Shown here in pieces: positions 46,628-58,551 of a stretch of 64,000 nt of DNA. The stretch is from Pogostemon cablin (Eukaryota; Streptophyta; Magnoliopsida; Lamiales; Lamiaceae), in assembly GCA_023678885.1 (NCBI GenBank), contig CM042985.1:16532465-16596464 (forward strand), in the 5' to 3' direction. The translations under genes and the position numbers were made by a program. Under the pieces are notes generated by a model that did no database searches, was not told the origin of the DNA, and saw only the letters and a program-made list of their open reading frames with translations. Each line of letters begins with the position of its first letter. Position 1 is the stretch's first letter.

Positions 46628-48648
46628 GTGGATAGAAGGAATAAGGCTCTTATGGTTATGATTAGATAGATGATGAATTATTTGGAATAATTAAATTCAT
46701 TTTATGGATAAGCCCTAGATACAGTAATTCGTAAAACGTTTTGTCTGTTTGTGGGACATCCTAGAAAAATGAAGGGTGATTTATTTAGTTCAAAAGATCG
46801 AAGGGTGATTGTCAATACAAACACTGAATTTTTTGGAAAAAGACTATGTAATAAATCACAAACCCATGTATGAGTTGTTCTAAAGAAAGTGAGAGGAAAA
46901 CACAAAGTAAAAGTACCAAGTGTACAAGAGGATATACCACAAGGTAAACTGCAACGCGTGTCACGTCTGATACACAATTACATGTAGTGCCTTGTCATAG
47001 TGGGAGGGTTGTTTGACAACCCGTAAGATATATGTTTTGGGAGAGTCGTAAGACTTGATCCCTAGTAAACATGGTATTATCCCACGGATACGACGTAGCA
47101 CTACAAGATGAAAATACGGAATCTTAGTAAGTTACAATGAATGTTGAAATAGAATCTACGGATTCTATATTATGTCTGGGAACTTGTATGACCTCTAAAT
47201 GGTGTAAAAGCCATTGCAAGTGGTCAAAGGAAATAAAAGAGGATCATATGGAAAGGTAAAAATCTTGTAAGCAAAGCTTGTTGCGAAAAGATGTACTCAG
47301 AAAGAAATAGTTCGATTATGAGGGAACATATTCGCTGGTAGCTATGCTTAAATTGATCCGGATTCTTTTATTTATTGCTGCTCATATTGAATTATGAGGA
47401 ACAGCAAATAGATGTCAAGACAGCTTTCCTGATTGGAAGTCTTGAGGAAAACATCTATGTGAAGCAACCAGAGTAATTCATTGCAAAGTGCTAATAGTAT
47501 TTTTGATAGTAAGCTTAAAAGTGTCCAACGATGGACTAAAGCAAGCTTAGAGATCGTGAAGCATCTGTTTTGATTAGGTAATCCAGTGGCATGAATTTAA
47601 ATCAATGAGCGGATGAGTCTTGTGTGTTGTAAAGAGTGACGGAAACGTGGTGGTATTTCTTGTACTGTACGTAGATAGTATCTTGCTCATTGGAGATAAT
47701 GAAAGAGTATTATCGGGCGTATGGGTATGGTTAATAAAGCGGCAGAGATGAAGGACTTAAGAAAGGCAAAATATATCCTTTTGATCACGGTAATACGGAT
47801 CACAAGAAAGGATGTTATGCTTATCTCAAGTTTCATAAAATGATACAGTTCATACTCGTTTAGCATGTGAATTTATCTTAGTGATTGTGTCTTAAGACAC
47901 AAAAAGAAGATAAAGAAGATGAAAGCGGTTCCTTATGCTCCGGCGAACAAGGAAGCTTAATCTAAGGAATGCTATGAACGATTTGGATATCTGTTTTGCT
48001 GGATGCATGAACAGTGGGTATCAACGTAACCCAGAACAAGAATGATGAACTGTGGTAAGACATATATGAAGTGCCTGAGAAGGACTGAAAATTATATGTA
48101 GACTTACTGAGCAGATTCACTGCTTCTTGTGGATTACGTAGATTCGGATTTTTAGTCAGATTGGACTGTAGTAAATTCTCCTCAAAGGTCATGTGTTTAA
48201 TTTTAGGAAGTAGAGTCATAATGTGGAGGAGTGTTATATAGGAATATATTTCAGACTCCGGACTCCATCATGGAAAGATGATAAATTGGAGCTTGTGAGG
48301 CTGCCAAAGTATCTATATGACTCTAGAGACTTCATGATGGACTTTGAAGTGTTTCTGAGTTTGCCCAAAGTAATCACAATTTACATTGATGATATTGGTG
48401 CAGTTGCAAACTTGAAGAAATCACGATTCCATAAGGCAATTAAACACATGGAGCGCGAGTACCACCTGTTACGAGAAATCGTATGATAAGGGAAAGGTTG
48501 TTGTTGCCTAGATTACATCGGATGATGACTTAGTAAACCATTTACAAGGACCTTAAGGCGAGAGCTTTTAATGGTCGTGTAGTGAGAGTAGGAATCAGAT
48601 GTATGGCAGAAGACATGACAGCATAGTCTTTTAGTATAAGTGGGAGAT
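46628..48648 (+). pseudogene. Copia-2 integrase end, RT and RNase H remnant
   Basis: The integrase core resumes just after the GTGTG duplication (DRRNKALMVMIR). RT is readable at about 47415-47475 (a frameshifted relative of VDVKTAFLxGSLEENIYxKQ). The RNase H C-terminus is at 48380-48486 (YIDDIGAVANLKKSRFHKAI, then EREYHLLREIV). Stops and frameshifts occur every few tens of codons. A polypurine tract ends at 48648. Confidence 0.82.
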
Positions 48649-49846
48649 TGTTGGATTGTATACTAAAAGTCTAGCTTTAGTATGAACAATGTTATAACAA
48701 TATTTGAAATGAGAATCATATGATCAAATGATTGCATCTTATAATTTATTTATATGCGTGATGCAATAGTCCATTTACTTTATACTGTAGATAATATGTT
48801 GTGCGACCACACGTGGAAGATCATATTATCAGTTTCCTTATAAAGTATAAACAGATGCTCACAACCGAGATAGACGGGGACTCTCTATCGGTATGGTTGT
48901 AGTGTGATTTGGTATTAGTTTGTCTTGACTATAAAATCACATTAGTATGCTTTGTGCATATTGAGTAGGATCGCCTGAGATCGTTCGTCTTATACTGACT
49001 ATATAGTAGAACTTGATCTCTGTTATTATGGAAGTTTGTGCTCTTAATCCCTATACAATAATCTCGACACGTAGGGAAGTATGTATTTCTTTGATTCATC
49101 AATGGGTGAGATTTATAAGAATTAAATCAACAAACTCGGTGAGTTGGGAAATAGTGCTGTATCTATGGTGTGCTGTTGATTGTAGAAAGAATCCATGTCC
49201 GACATAGGTTGATGATGTCCCCTTGAGGAGCTCATAAGGTTTATCATGTAAATCTTGCAAGTCGATTAATTTCCGGCATGATAATAAGGTTAAGTGGTAC
49301 TACTCTCGGATGAGATATTAATTAATTTGAGTTGTCAGTAACTTAATTAATTAATGGGCATTGTATATCTTAAACATGGGGAGACTTCGGACTCATAATA
49401 AGAAGGAGCCCAAAACGTAATTTTGGGTTGGAGTGGGTAGTGCAGTAATAATAATTTAGTGGAATTTATTATTATTATTGGATTAAATATAAGCTTTGGG
49501 CTAAGCTTGGATATTTAATCCAATGGAGGCCCAACCCCAATTCTCCTCCTGATCCCTGCTGTAGCCCAGTATATAAGTGAACTCAGCCTCTTGGAACCCT
49601 AAGTTTTCCTGCGCCTCTTTTGACGTGAGAAGGGAAAGAAGCAGATTGAGAGATCCTGCAGACTGTTGCCCACACAACAGTAGGATCACACTTGGGACAT
49701 ACAGTAGAAGATCAGAGGTAGTTCTCTGCAGCGATTCATCCTCTACATCGACCCAGAAGTACGGTAAACATTTTTTAATTGCTTCCACTGATTGTTTGCC
49801 TGTTATCCTAACGATCACGTTGATCCACACGATCCAATTGCCAACA
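48649..49846 (+). mobile_element. Copia-2 3' LTR
   Basis: 1198 bp, same ends and length as the 5' LTR, TATATAAG at 49570-49577, followed by the target duplication CAAGG. Confidence 0.93.
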
Positions 49847-49851
49847 CAAGG

Positions 49852-51290
49852 AATTTGGATAAAGCATCTTGTCACTTTATGTAAGAATTGAAGTTCAAAT
49901 AGTATAACCTGTATCTTGAATTTGATCCCAAAAGCTTTTAATTTCTATTGTTTGTTTTCTATCACATCTCCATTGCTCTTATTCTTAACATTGAGCTGCT
50001 TAGTACATATACTTCACAGTTTTTTAGTTCAATAAGCTTTTGTCATGCTTCAAGTTAATGAGCAAATGGAGAAGCATGTATGAGTTTCATCAGGTCCAAA
50101 CACACATAGTCCAGCAGCTCAAATTATAGGATTTAAAAAAGAAAAAGAAGTTGAATCTTGAAATACCACAACAAAATGTTATCTAAATATGTATACAAAC
50201 ACAGATTACAGAAACCATATGTGACAATCTATCAGTCATCACAATGCACATATAAACACGTTTATAGTTATCTGCATTCATTTCAGTCAAGAACCCGTTA
50301 AAGCATCATCATCGATGTTTAATCTTAAAAAATATACAGAAAAGATCAGTAGATACATTCAAGTAACTTGAATGCCAAAATCTTTTTTAATTGGATACAT
50401 CACTCATATTAAGTTTCACACTTATGATCAACAAATTCTAGCTAGCTTGCTCTTTGTTCAGACCATGAAACAGAGGAGCAAAGAAATAGCCTGAATAGGA
50501 AATACATTCATTTCACCCTCAACTAGTCACTAGAGAGACTTGGCCATGAAACCCAATCATGCCCATGACCATCACAACTACTGCATGCTTAATTTATGAT
50601 TCCATTTTTAAGAAGAAGGGACAGAGAGCACCAGCTCCAAGAAAATTTGTTTAATACAAGAAGCTTCATTATCACTTTAAGCACAAATATACCACAAGAA
50701 CAATAAATGAAACAAGCCTCTCATACATATCAGAAATGAATCAAAATATAGGAAACATACATATTTTAAACACTTTACAGTCATACATAACATTCTATTT
50801 CTTGACAGTCGAAAGTGGGAAAGAGAAGTTGTTATCATGTTTAAAATGGGAAAGAATGATACTAGCAAAAGAATGTGTTATCATATTTAAAGATCCCACG
50901 ACTCCAAGATGAAAAACAATAAGCAACAAGCTATTTAAAATCATTTTCACAGTAGAAAAATATAGATGAATTAAACAACTCCAGAAAAAGGAGTGTCTCG
51001 TCTCATCCAAACATATTCCGGGACAAATTTTAATATGATGAAAATGTAATACATTTGATTTAATCAAAATAGCACAAATAAACAAAACCATTGAATATAA
51101 TTCACCAAACTACATAAATTATCTCTACAAAACCTAAAATATTTACAAAATAGAACCCATTATTCCGAAGAACTTTACTTGTTCATAAAAAAAATTGAGT
51201 AATTTGAAATGACAAAGAATTAGGGCAAGTTCATCAAATAAGGGAGGGAGAAATTAGAATACCTGTTTGTGCCCTTCAATCACACCCCTG
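49852..51290. other. Spacer between Copia-2 and the gag-only element
   Basis: AT-rich. It would have been joined to the allantoate deiminase relic before Copia-2 landed, but no further exon of that gene could be recognised. Minus-strand frames at 50677-51091 are hydrophobic, resemble nothing known to me and look like chance. Confidence 0.45.
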
Positions 51291-51295
51291 CTCCC

Positions 51296-53127
51296 TGATA
51301 AGAACGAAAAAATAAAAGAAAAGAAAGAACGGAAAAAAAGAAAATCAAACGGAAAACTTCGTTTGCCCAATAGCCTCTAGGCTTCTTAATCCAATAAAAA
51401 TTTGATGATCTATCAGAAACCCTAATATACCGTATAAATACTACTACATACAAATTCCAAAAAGGAAAGTATCAATCTCACACTTATTAAAATAGAATAA
51501 TAATTGAAATACTAAGATTGCGATGAGCAGCCCAGCCCATGAAAGTGGATCTAAGTTCGCCTCCGTCGCCCTAATCTTGCTTCCTATCAATTCCATCCTC
51601 CTTCAAAATAACCTTATCCTCAAGGTTGCAGTTAGGTAATCGTCCTAGAGAAAACATGAAACCCCCGTCCCTCCTCAAAAAGCTCTTCTTGTTCATCCAT
51701 TAACTCTTTTCCAGTCACCTCGCAATACTCGTACTGTTTGAGGTCCAAATCCTCGTCCTCCTCAACCAACTTCACTTTCAGTTGTTTGAATGGATAGTCA
51801 TGCCCAGGTGTAAAGGGTTTTTTATACCTAAAGTACAACCCTTTTGCTCTCAGGTCCTCCAAGACTCTCGGTGGAAGCCGAGTATATTTGGAACGGGTAG
51901 TAGACTGCTCGAACAACCCCAAATTTGTCCCAGATAGCCCTGAATTTATCCCAAACAGCCCTGAATATGTTCTTAGGGGTGCGTAGCCGGCTTAGAGAAA
52001 CTACCGACGACCCATGTGCACTGCTGCCCCCTGCTGCAACATTACTTATCGTAGGCAGCCTTGAAAACTGCCTGTACACATCTCCGAACTGCTGAAATTC
52101 TGACTCCCTTGCCCTCCATTCTAAAAGGACAAATTATCCTCAATATCCCTAACTAGTTCCATTGGTGTCTCTAAATTATTTAGGCGAAGTAGCCGTAGTG
52201 ATCCCCGAATCGGACCCTTCTACCAATTCATAAAATATCCCAAATAGTGTGCCTCAGACAATCCTATTACCTGACCCGCCAATTGGACAAAAATTGAGAT
52301 GTAATCTTCCACTGTTCCAGATTGCTCAACTCCGGATAGTCGTTCGAACCTACTTCCCTTAAATCGTATGTCGAAACGCGCCACAGTGCCTCCGAGAATT
52401 TATCCCAAGTCAACCCTGGCTTACGAGAATGCAACCAGGTTACCCAATATAGCGCTGCCTCCTCCATTGCCGCAGACACCTTCATTCCCAGGCTGGTGGT
52501 ATGGATTTCAAACTGTTGATTTGCATGTGCCAGCCAACCGATAGGGTCTGATCCCTCAAAGGATAGAAGTTGCACCGAACCTTGAGAGTGAATCGCTGGG
52601 GTGACATCCTCGCGGCGCATATTTGTAGTGGACTATTGTGATCTCGATATTTTCAGGATCCCTTTCGAAAGTTCACCAAGAGTAGCCAAGATCTTTACCA
52701 AATTCTTACTCATCTCTTCATGATCAGCCTCAAAATAATCCAATCTCTCTTCGGTGGAAAAAGTTGGTGCCATGTCGATGGGAACGAGATCTGGCAGGTC
52801 GGACTAATTGATAAGAACATAAAAATAAAAGAAAAGAAAGAACGAAAAAAAAGAAAATCAAATGGTAAATATTGTTTACCCAATCAAACAGAAAACTCCA
52901 TTTGCCCAATAGCATCCAGGCTTCTTAATCCAATAATAATTTGATGATCCATCAAAACTCTAATACACCGTATAAATACTACTACCTACCAATTCCAAAA
53001 AGGAAAGTATCAATCTCACACTTATTAAAATAGAATAATAATTGAAATACTAAGACTCTAATGAGCAGCCCAACCCACGAAAGTGGACCTAAGCCCACCC
53101 TCGTCGCCCTAATCTTGCTTCGTATCA
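51296..53127 (-). mobile_element. Gag-only LTR element (TR-GAG-like), 1.83 kb
   Basis: LTRs 51296-51589 (294 bp) and 52809-53127 (319 bp) share TGATAAGAAC and ...TATCA ends and clear sequence similarity. A perfect 5-bp duplication, CTCCC, flanks the whole (51291-51295 and 53128-53132). The interior (1.2 kb) has only gypsy-type gag on the minus strand and no pol. A purine-rich GAAGGAGGATGG lies before the 3' LTR. This is the layout of the non-autonomous TR-GAG class in plants. Confidence 0.88.
51632..52773 (-). pseudogene. Gypsy-type gag inside the TR-GAG-like element
   Basis: Start chosen at 52773 (MAPTFSTEERLDYFEADHEE); a stop about 40 codons later precedes the capsid part (VQLLSFEGSDPIGWLAHANQ, then EEAALYWVTWL) at 52267-52620. 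A further shift leads to the nucleocapsid region at 51632-51922, where GLYFRYKKPFTPGHDYPFKQ stands in place of the usual LCFRCxxxFxPGHRC. All three zinc-binding Cys codons are now Tyr codons, consistent with G-to-A changes. Gag of this type packages element RNA. This copy is defective and would rely on proteins from other elements. Confidence 0.82.
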
Positions 53128-53132
53128 CTCCC

Positions 53133-53668
53133 ATATCAATCGAGTGCTTCTAAGCCAAACCAGAGGTATTACAAAACCAGATTTGAAACTAGGGTGTAGA
53201 TCAGTTGGAACTAGGGCTTCGACCATAGTTGTTAAAAGCGAGAGGTGCACCAAGAAGCACGGACCCCTAAATGCGCCTGAGGCATAAGGCGCGTCTGAGG
53301 TGCACGCTTGGGCTACATTTTGCCCAAAACTCAATTTGTAATATATATATACACAAATATATCCTACTTACAATCATATTACCTAACTAAACTAACATAA
53401 AATCATATAATATCACATAATGATACATAATAACTCATAATAGCATTATAACACATAAAACATAAACACAAATAAATTCAAAATTAAAATCTTCCACATA
53501 AATAAGTAATAAGTTAATGAAATTTTCAATAGATAAGTTACTAGCAAACTAATTAGTCCTCATTCTTCATCCTCCTCCTCCTCGTCCTCCCCCTCCTCAA
53601 CTTTCTGGCAGGCAGCAGCACGTCCAAGCGGCGGTGGTGGCAGCGCGGCTTTTTCTTTACTTTTTCAG
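53133..53668. other. Spacer upstream of the PP2C relic
   Basis: It contains GCGCCTGAGGCATAAGGCGC (about 53273-53292), a word common in plant repetitive DNA, and a GC-rich CTCCTC patch at 53568-53640 that may be coding or UTR relic. The short minus-strand frame at 53125-53334 is not convincing. Confidence 0.4.
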
Positions 53669-54202
53669 CTCGTACGGGAACGACGGTAACCTTTGTAATA
53701 ATCAAGGGATGTGTATTAATTGTTGCTTCCATTGGTGATTCTCGTGGTGTACTTGAATCTGCTGAAGGTTCAAATTAATCTTTTTGCAGATCATAGACTT
53801 GAATACAGTAAATAAAAGTAAGCAGTTTATTATTACCATTTCATTTATTATATATATAATCCTTTTACAATGAAATACAATTATCTAATTCTTGATAAAA
53901 CATGTGGAAACAAATAACTTCTAGTGGTGAAGTTGTTCGTCTTAACACTGGATGTTGAGTCGTGATGAAATGAAGTTATTTACATGAACATTAGAATATC
54001 TTAAAATAAAAGGATCCATTTGTATAAATTATAGTATATGTTATGACTGCTTTTCGTTCCTTGTCTATTCCTTGTGTGTTTTGACACAGATGTTTCATAC
54101 ATGCAGCTGTCATCGACAGGTGGAAAGCTTATTATCTCAAGTGATGGTGTTTGGGATGCAGTATCCGCAGAAACAGATGATGTAGCTTTGCAAATTGTCA
54201 AA
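53669..54202 (+). pseudogene. Protein phosphatase 2C (PP2C) relic, two exons
   Basis: Exon 1, after acceptor TTTTTCAG, reads GTTVTFVIIKGCVLIVASIG, then DSRGVLESAEG (53669-53778). This is the PP2C metal-site strand with GDSR. Exon 2 (about 54084-54202) reads DTDVSYMQLSSTGG, then KLIISSDGVWDAVSAE, and ends QIVK|GTAATA. The D of SDGVWD is a metal ligand in the family. Between them the coding sequence for roughly 70 residues is missing, and a dozen residues are absent after SAE and near DTDV. PP2C enzymes are Mg/Mn-dependent Ser/Thr phosphatases. This copy is dead. Closest recalled relatives are the plant PP2C12/15 group. Confidence 0.78.
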
Positions 54203-54769
54203 GTAATACTTCATGTGCAAAATGTCAACACTTCTGCATTTTCTGATCAAGAACATGGTGCAGTGCAGCACACCATGATTTTTTTGTGAGTTGATATTGA
54301 GATATATGTGGGACTTTTTGAAAACTTTAAAGTTAATGGGCTGGCCTTATTTATTTTAAGCCCTTCTTCATGCCATTAAAGTTTAGATGGGTTCAGGTCT
54401 TGGTTTCAATGTTGATAATTTGAGTAAATAATTATCACGCATCCAAGCTTGAGTTTAGTAAATAATTTTTCTAAGAATATGTCATTTCATCCTTAGAAAT
54501 GTTCAAATATGCATATTGTCTATTGGGCTTTCATAAGCCCATATTATTTTGGCCCATGATTTATTGGGAGTCAACCATTTATTAGCCATAAAATTAAGGA
54601 TTTATTACTGATAGATACGTAAGTTAATAACCTAATTATTAATAGATACATTGATTTAATATTATAATTGTTAATACATAATGTCATTTTCTTTTTCCAA
54701 AAATATCCTTATTGGAATAAATCTTTATATTCTACGCATAATTAAATCTCACATTGACTTTCTTTATAG
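54203..54769. other. AT-rich spacer
   Basis: Downstream of the PP2C relic; a few GGGCTT/GGCCCA words occur near 54340-54560. No gene recognised. Confidence 0.4.
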
Positions 54770-55152
54770 GCAAAAGCTCCTGTGCACCCGGGCGCACGGA
54801 ACACTTTTCGTGCGCCTTTAGAAATTTGTGCTAAATTGTATACCTTTTAGTATACAGATGTGTACCCTTTATTTTCTAAAGAAAAATCTGGGCGCACGAA
54901 CAACACTCCGTGCGCCTTTAGAATTTTGTGTTAAATTGTATACCATTTAATATAAAAATATGTACCCTTTATTTTCTAAAGAAAAAAAAATATTAATGAA
55001 AAGTGTATACCCTTTAGAACAAAATTGTGTACCTTTTAGTAATTAAAGTGTATACCCTTTAGACCAAATTAATGTACTCTTACCCATAATACAAAATTTC
55101 TAAAGGCGCACGAAATGTTTTCCGTGCGCCAGGGTGCACGCAAGCCTCACTC
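54770..55152 (+). mobile_element. MULE-type MITE, copy A, with 9-bp target duplication
   Basis: It starts GGCAAAAGCTCCTGTGCACC and ends in the related inverted sequence TGCACGCAAGCCTCACTC; the outer 31 bp match at about 22 positions. A perfect 9-bp repeat, TTCTTTATA, flanks it (54761-54769 and 55153-55161), as expected for Mutator-like elements. Inside, a GGGCGCACG...CGTGCGCC segment and TTTAGTATAC words are duplicated. No coding capacity. Confidence 0.8.
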
Positions 55153-55161
55153 TTCTTTATA

Positions 55162-55499
55162 TTATAATTTGTGTCTTTTACATAACAAGCAATCATAACC
55201 CGCGCATTGCACAGACATAGTTAATGTTTAATTAATTTATTTTTTGATCTAATTTTTTTACATAACCCCCTCAGTCCATCCTAAAAAATTATATTTTACC
55301 ATTTTGGGTGTTCACTCCAAATGTATCAATTTTTTTCTTTTAGTAAAGGCAAAAAATTATGTGCCCGGGGGCACACCGTGCGCCCATACACAATTTTTTA
55401 GTTAATACGCAAAGCAATATCAATATAAAATACTGTTAAGTAGTAAGTATTTAATTATAAAATAATAATTTAGTATTTGTACACAAAATAAATGACGAA
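55162..55499. other. Spacer with a half copy of the same MITE end
   Basis: GGCAAAAAATTATGTGCCCG at 55348 begins a terminal sequence like copy A, without a nearby partner. CCCGCGCATTGCACAGAC at about 55199 resembles a Helitron hairpin in reverse. Confidence 0.45.
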
Positions 55500-57180
55500 A
55501 GATATAATTATTAAGAGAATCCACTAATAGAACTCTTTTAGAGGAAACACTTGTCGATCCTTCCACATCAAATTGAACTCTTTTAACTGATGAATCTTCA
55601 TCGATCTCAACAATTTCAATAAATCCGCAATCAACTTTGAGAGGAGACTCAGCATCATCGCAAGTAGAATCAACCTATAATAAATAACTGATTGTTAAAT
55701 ATGTGCAAATAATTTAAACAAAATTTTACACTTATTTAATCATAGGATAATTTGAAAAGAATGTAAATAATAAGGAACTATGAAAACTTGTCTTTGAGTC
55801 CTATGCACTATCAACATTGTTATTTTTTTACATCAATTCAGATGCCTATATTAATTGTAACAAATAAAGATTAAAATATACATAAAAATAAAATCAGATC
55901 ATAAAAATAATATTTATCATATAAAGAATGGGGTTAATTTTTAAAGTAATAATTACCTGATTTGGGTTCATATTGCATGCATACTTTGATATGATGTTCT
56001 CCTAAGTGCAAATTTTGATGATTGTATGCTTATTCTCAGTAGCATCATCAAAGTTTACACTAAACGAAGATGTATTTTTAAAATTCACCTTAGCCATTAC
56101 TTCACTTCTAATCTATACATGTAATTCTTTGGGAAATAAGGGATCAGAGTCCTAATAAAAAATACTAATATTAGCAATTACAATCTATATTTAAAAAAAT
56201 CAAATTAAAAAAAATCACCTCAGATTGATTATCCAAAATTTGTGATGCACTCTTATTCAAGAGTTCCCTTCCAATATTATCCCAAATGTGAAAAAAATCA
56301 CTCTTTGTACCATCCTCCATCAGAACATTCAGTTTGTACCTTTAAAAAAATGGATTTAAATTATAATTAATTCTTTATGAATATTCATAAAGTTGAGTAC
56401 TATGATAAAAATAATTTATGTTGGCATGATATTATTATATTATACCTTATTAAACCTGTGACGGAAGATTGATTGCAGAGATTGCAAAAATATTGATCAT
56501 TCTTTCTTACCAAACTCTTCATGCAATTTTTACATGATAAGTACCACCATCCACGTCTGGTATCAAAGTCAAGTATAGAACCAATAATTTCCAACCTAAA
56601 TTGTATTTTGAAATAAATAATTATAACGATATTAAATGTGTTATTCAAGCAATATTTTAATTCTAATTGTGTATGTATTATTACCTGAGGATTTGTGTAC
56701 AAAATAGAGAAATCTTGTTTCATTTTGAAATTGTGATAAAATTAAAAAAAATAAAGATTTCATCTGTATTTAAACTATACATTCATATATTTTTGCCTTG
56801 AACTTTTGGATGAATATAAAATAAGCATTCTCCGAATCCTTGCTATACATATGTCGAATCATTTTCATCAATTCTTCACTTCATATTGTAACTTTAATAG
56901 TGTTAGATCTGTATAAAAAATTATAAAATTTTTATTAATTCGATAAGTATTAGATTTCAATAATAAATTGAAGAAAAATTAAATTAAACACTTACTCAAA
57001 GTCCTCCAGGCTAAACTCCATCATCTTCGTTGGTTGTTTATTGACATTAACCATTTTCATTGAAACGTTTTGTCCAAGCTTACCAATAACATTTATTTGT
57101 TTTGAATATATAATTGAAGCTGATTTCAATATTGATAACTCTGAATCAGCAAACCTGCACTCCATATTCTTTATGTCCTT
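55500..57180 (-). pseudogene. RPA70-like single-strand DNA-binding protein, multi-exon relic
   Basis: Five minus-strand pieces with recognisable splice sites. 56996-57178: KNMECRFADSELS onward, an OB-fold segment. 56445-56596: SILDFDTRRGWWYLSCKNCM, then DQYFCNLCNQ, the C-terminal RPA zinc-finger OB domain with its four Cys (CKNC, CNLC). 56219-56339: YKLNVLMEDGTKSDFFHIWD. 55980-56155: DSDPLFPKELHV, then a stop and VNFKNTSSFSVNFDDAT. 55500-55676: acidic tail. At least two stops interrupt exon 4. RPA70 binds single-stranded DNA in replication and repair. Related copies are often carried by plant Helitrons and other transposons. Dead copy; exon limits are approximate. Confidence 0.75.
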
Positions 57181-57385
57181 TTATCCTATTTTTCTCCTAT
57201 CTTTGATTGTAAGAGAAGCCCTCGTAAATCCTGAGATATCGAAGTCTGAGGACATGGTTTATCGTGCTCGTTTCAAGATCTTTTAAGAGAATGAAGTTCA
57301 AAGCCATGATGTTTTCTTATGCTTGAAAAAAAGGTTATTGAAAAGAAATAAAGGATGTCTAAGGTAGATATGACTAAATGTGAAG

Positions 57386-57493
<108 letters not shown>

Positions 57494-57606
57494 TATTATA
57501 CATTAATATTATTTATTTAAGTAATGAAACATATGCATGATAGATTAAGCTAATTGATTTAGGAATAAATGAGGTAATTACTTTTATAATTATATTGAAT
57601 AGTAAT

Positions 57607-57815
57607 AATAAAAGAATCATTCTCTAAATAAAAATTTAATTTATAGAGGAATGAAAGTTGATTATTCATCAAATTAATTCAAAATCACAAATTATTAAAA
57701 ATATCTAACAATAAAATAATCATTCTCTAAATAAAAATTTTATTATTTATAGAGGAATGAACGTTGATTATGCAATCTGAAATTAATTAAAAATCCCAAA
57801 TTATTACAAATATCT
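57607..57815. repeat. Tandem duplication, two ~105-bp AT-rich units
   Basis: Both units contain AATCATTCTCTAAATAAAAA and ATAGAGGAATGAA, then GTTGATTAT and a shared AAATTATTA...AATATCT end. Confidence 0.78.
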
Positions 57816-58079
57816 TTACTTTAATAAATCTAATTAGTTTAATACATGTGCAATAAATCATAAGTTCATTGAATCCAAAAAATAATTATTGAAAAATTCA
57901 AACTATAATATTACAAACATTATATTTGTAAAGAATAATATAAAATTTAAAATTTATATGTCCAATAACTTTGTAATATATTTTGCAATTTATTATGTAG
58001 ATTGAATCCTAAAAAATTGTATTTAAATCATATAAGTTTAATGATTCCTAAAAAATTGAATTTAATGTGTAGATTGAAT

Positions 58080-58420
58080 CCTAAAAAATTGTAGGAGGTT
58101 TTGTTTTCAATAAATTAATAATGTGTTTACAAAGCATAATTTATTTATTAAATTAAAAACATGGATAAAATATAATGTGCAGGATTAAAAAATTATAGGA
58201 GATTTTGTTTTCAATAAATTAATAACGTGTTTACAGAGCATAATTTATTTATTAAATTAAAAAAATGGAGAAAATAAAAATGGAGAAAATTTTATTTTTA
58301 ATAAATTAATGTGTAGATTAAAATTAAAGATCGTAAAAAAGAAAAGTGGAAAATAGGAGGTTTTGTTTTCAATAAATTAACGTGTTTACATATCATACTA
58401 TTATTAAATTAAAAAAAAAA
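58080..58420. repeat. Three dispersed-tandem copies of a ~70-bp AT-rich unit
   Basis: TTTTGTTTTCAATAAATTAA followed by CGTGTTTACA-like words and TTATTTATTAAATTAAAAA occurs near 58100, 58203 and 58362, separated by partly related sequence. Confidence 0.72.
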
Positions 58421-58472
58421 GAGTTCAAAAAGGCGGGAAAAATTGTTGACTAATTTTGACTTCAAAGTGTTT

Positions 58473-58475
<3 letters not shown>

Positions 58476-58533
<58 letters not shown>
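58476..58533. repeat. (TA)n microsatellite, 58 bp
   Basis: Uninterrupted TA dinucleotides. Confidence 0.96.
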
Positions 58534-58536
<3 letters not shown>

Positions 58537-58551
58537 ACAATAAAATTTATA

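Larger units (their letters stand above)
30142..49846 (+). mobile_element. Copia-2: Ty1/copia element with nested Athila-2
   Basis: Two 1198-bp LTRs in the same orientation (30142-31339 and 48649-49846) are bounded by a perfect 5-bp duplication, CAAGG (30137-30141 and 49847-49851). A primer site follows the first LTR and a polypurine tract (AGTGGGAGAT) precedes the second. The LTRs differ at about two dozen positions by eye (~98% identical). The coding region between them is riddled with stops. Athila-2 (34980-46622) interrupts the integrase region. Confidence 0.95.
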
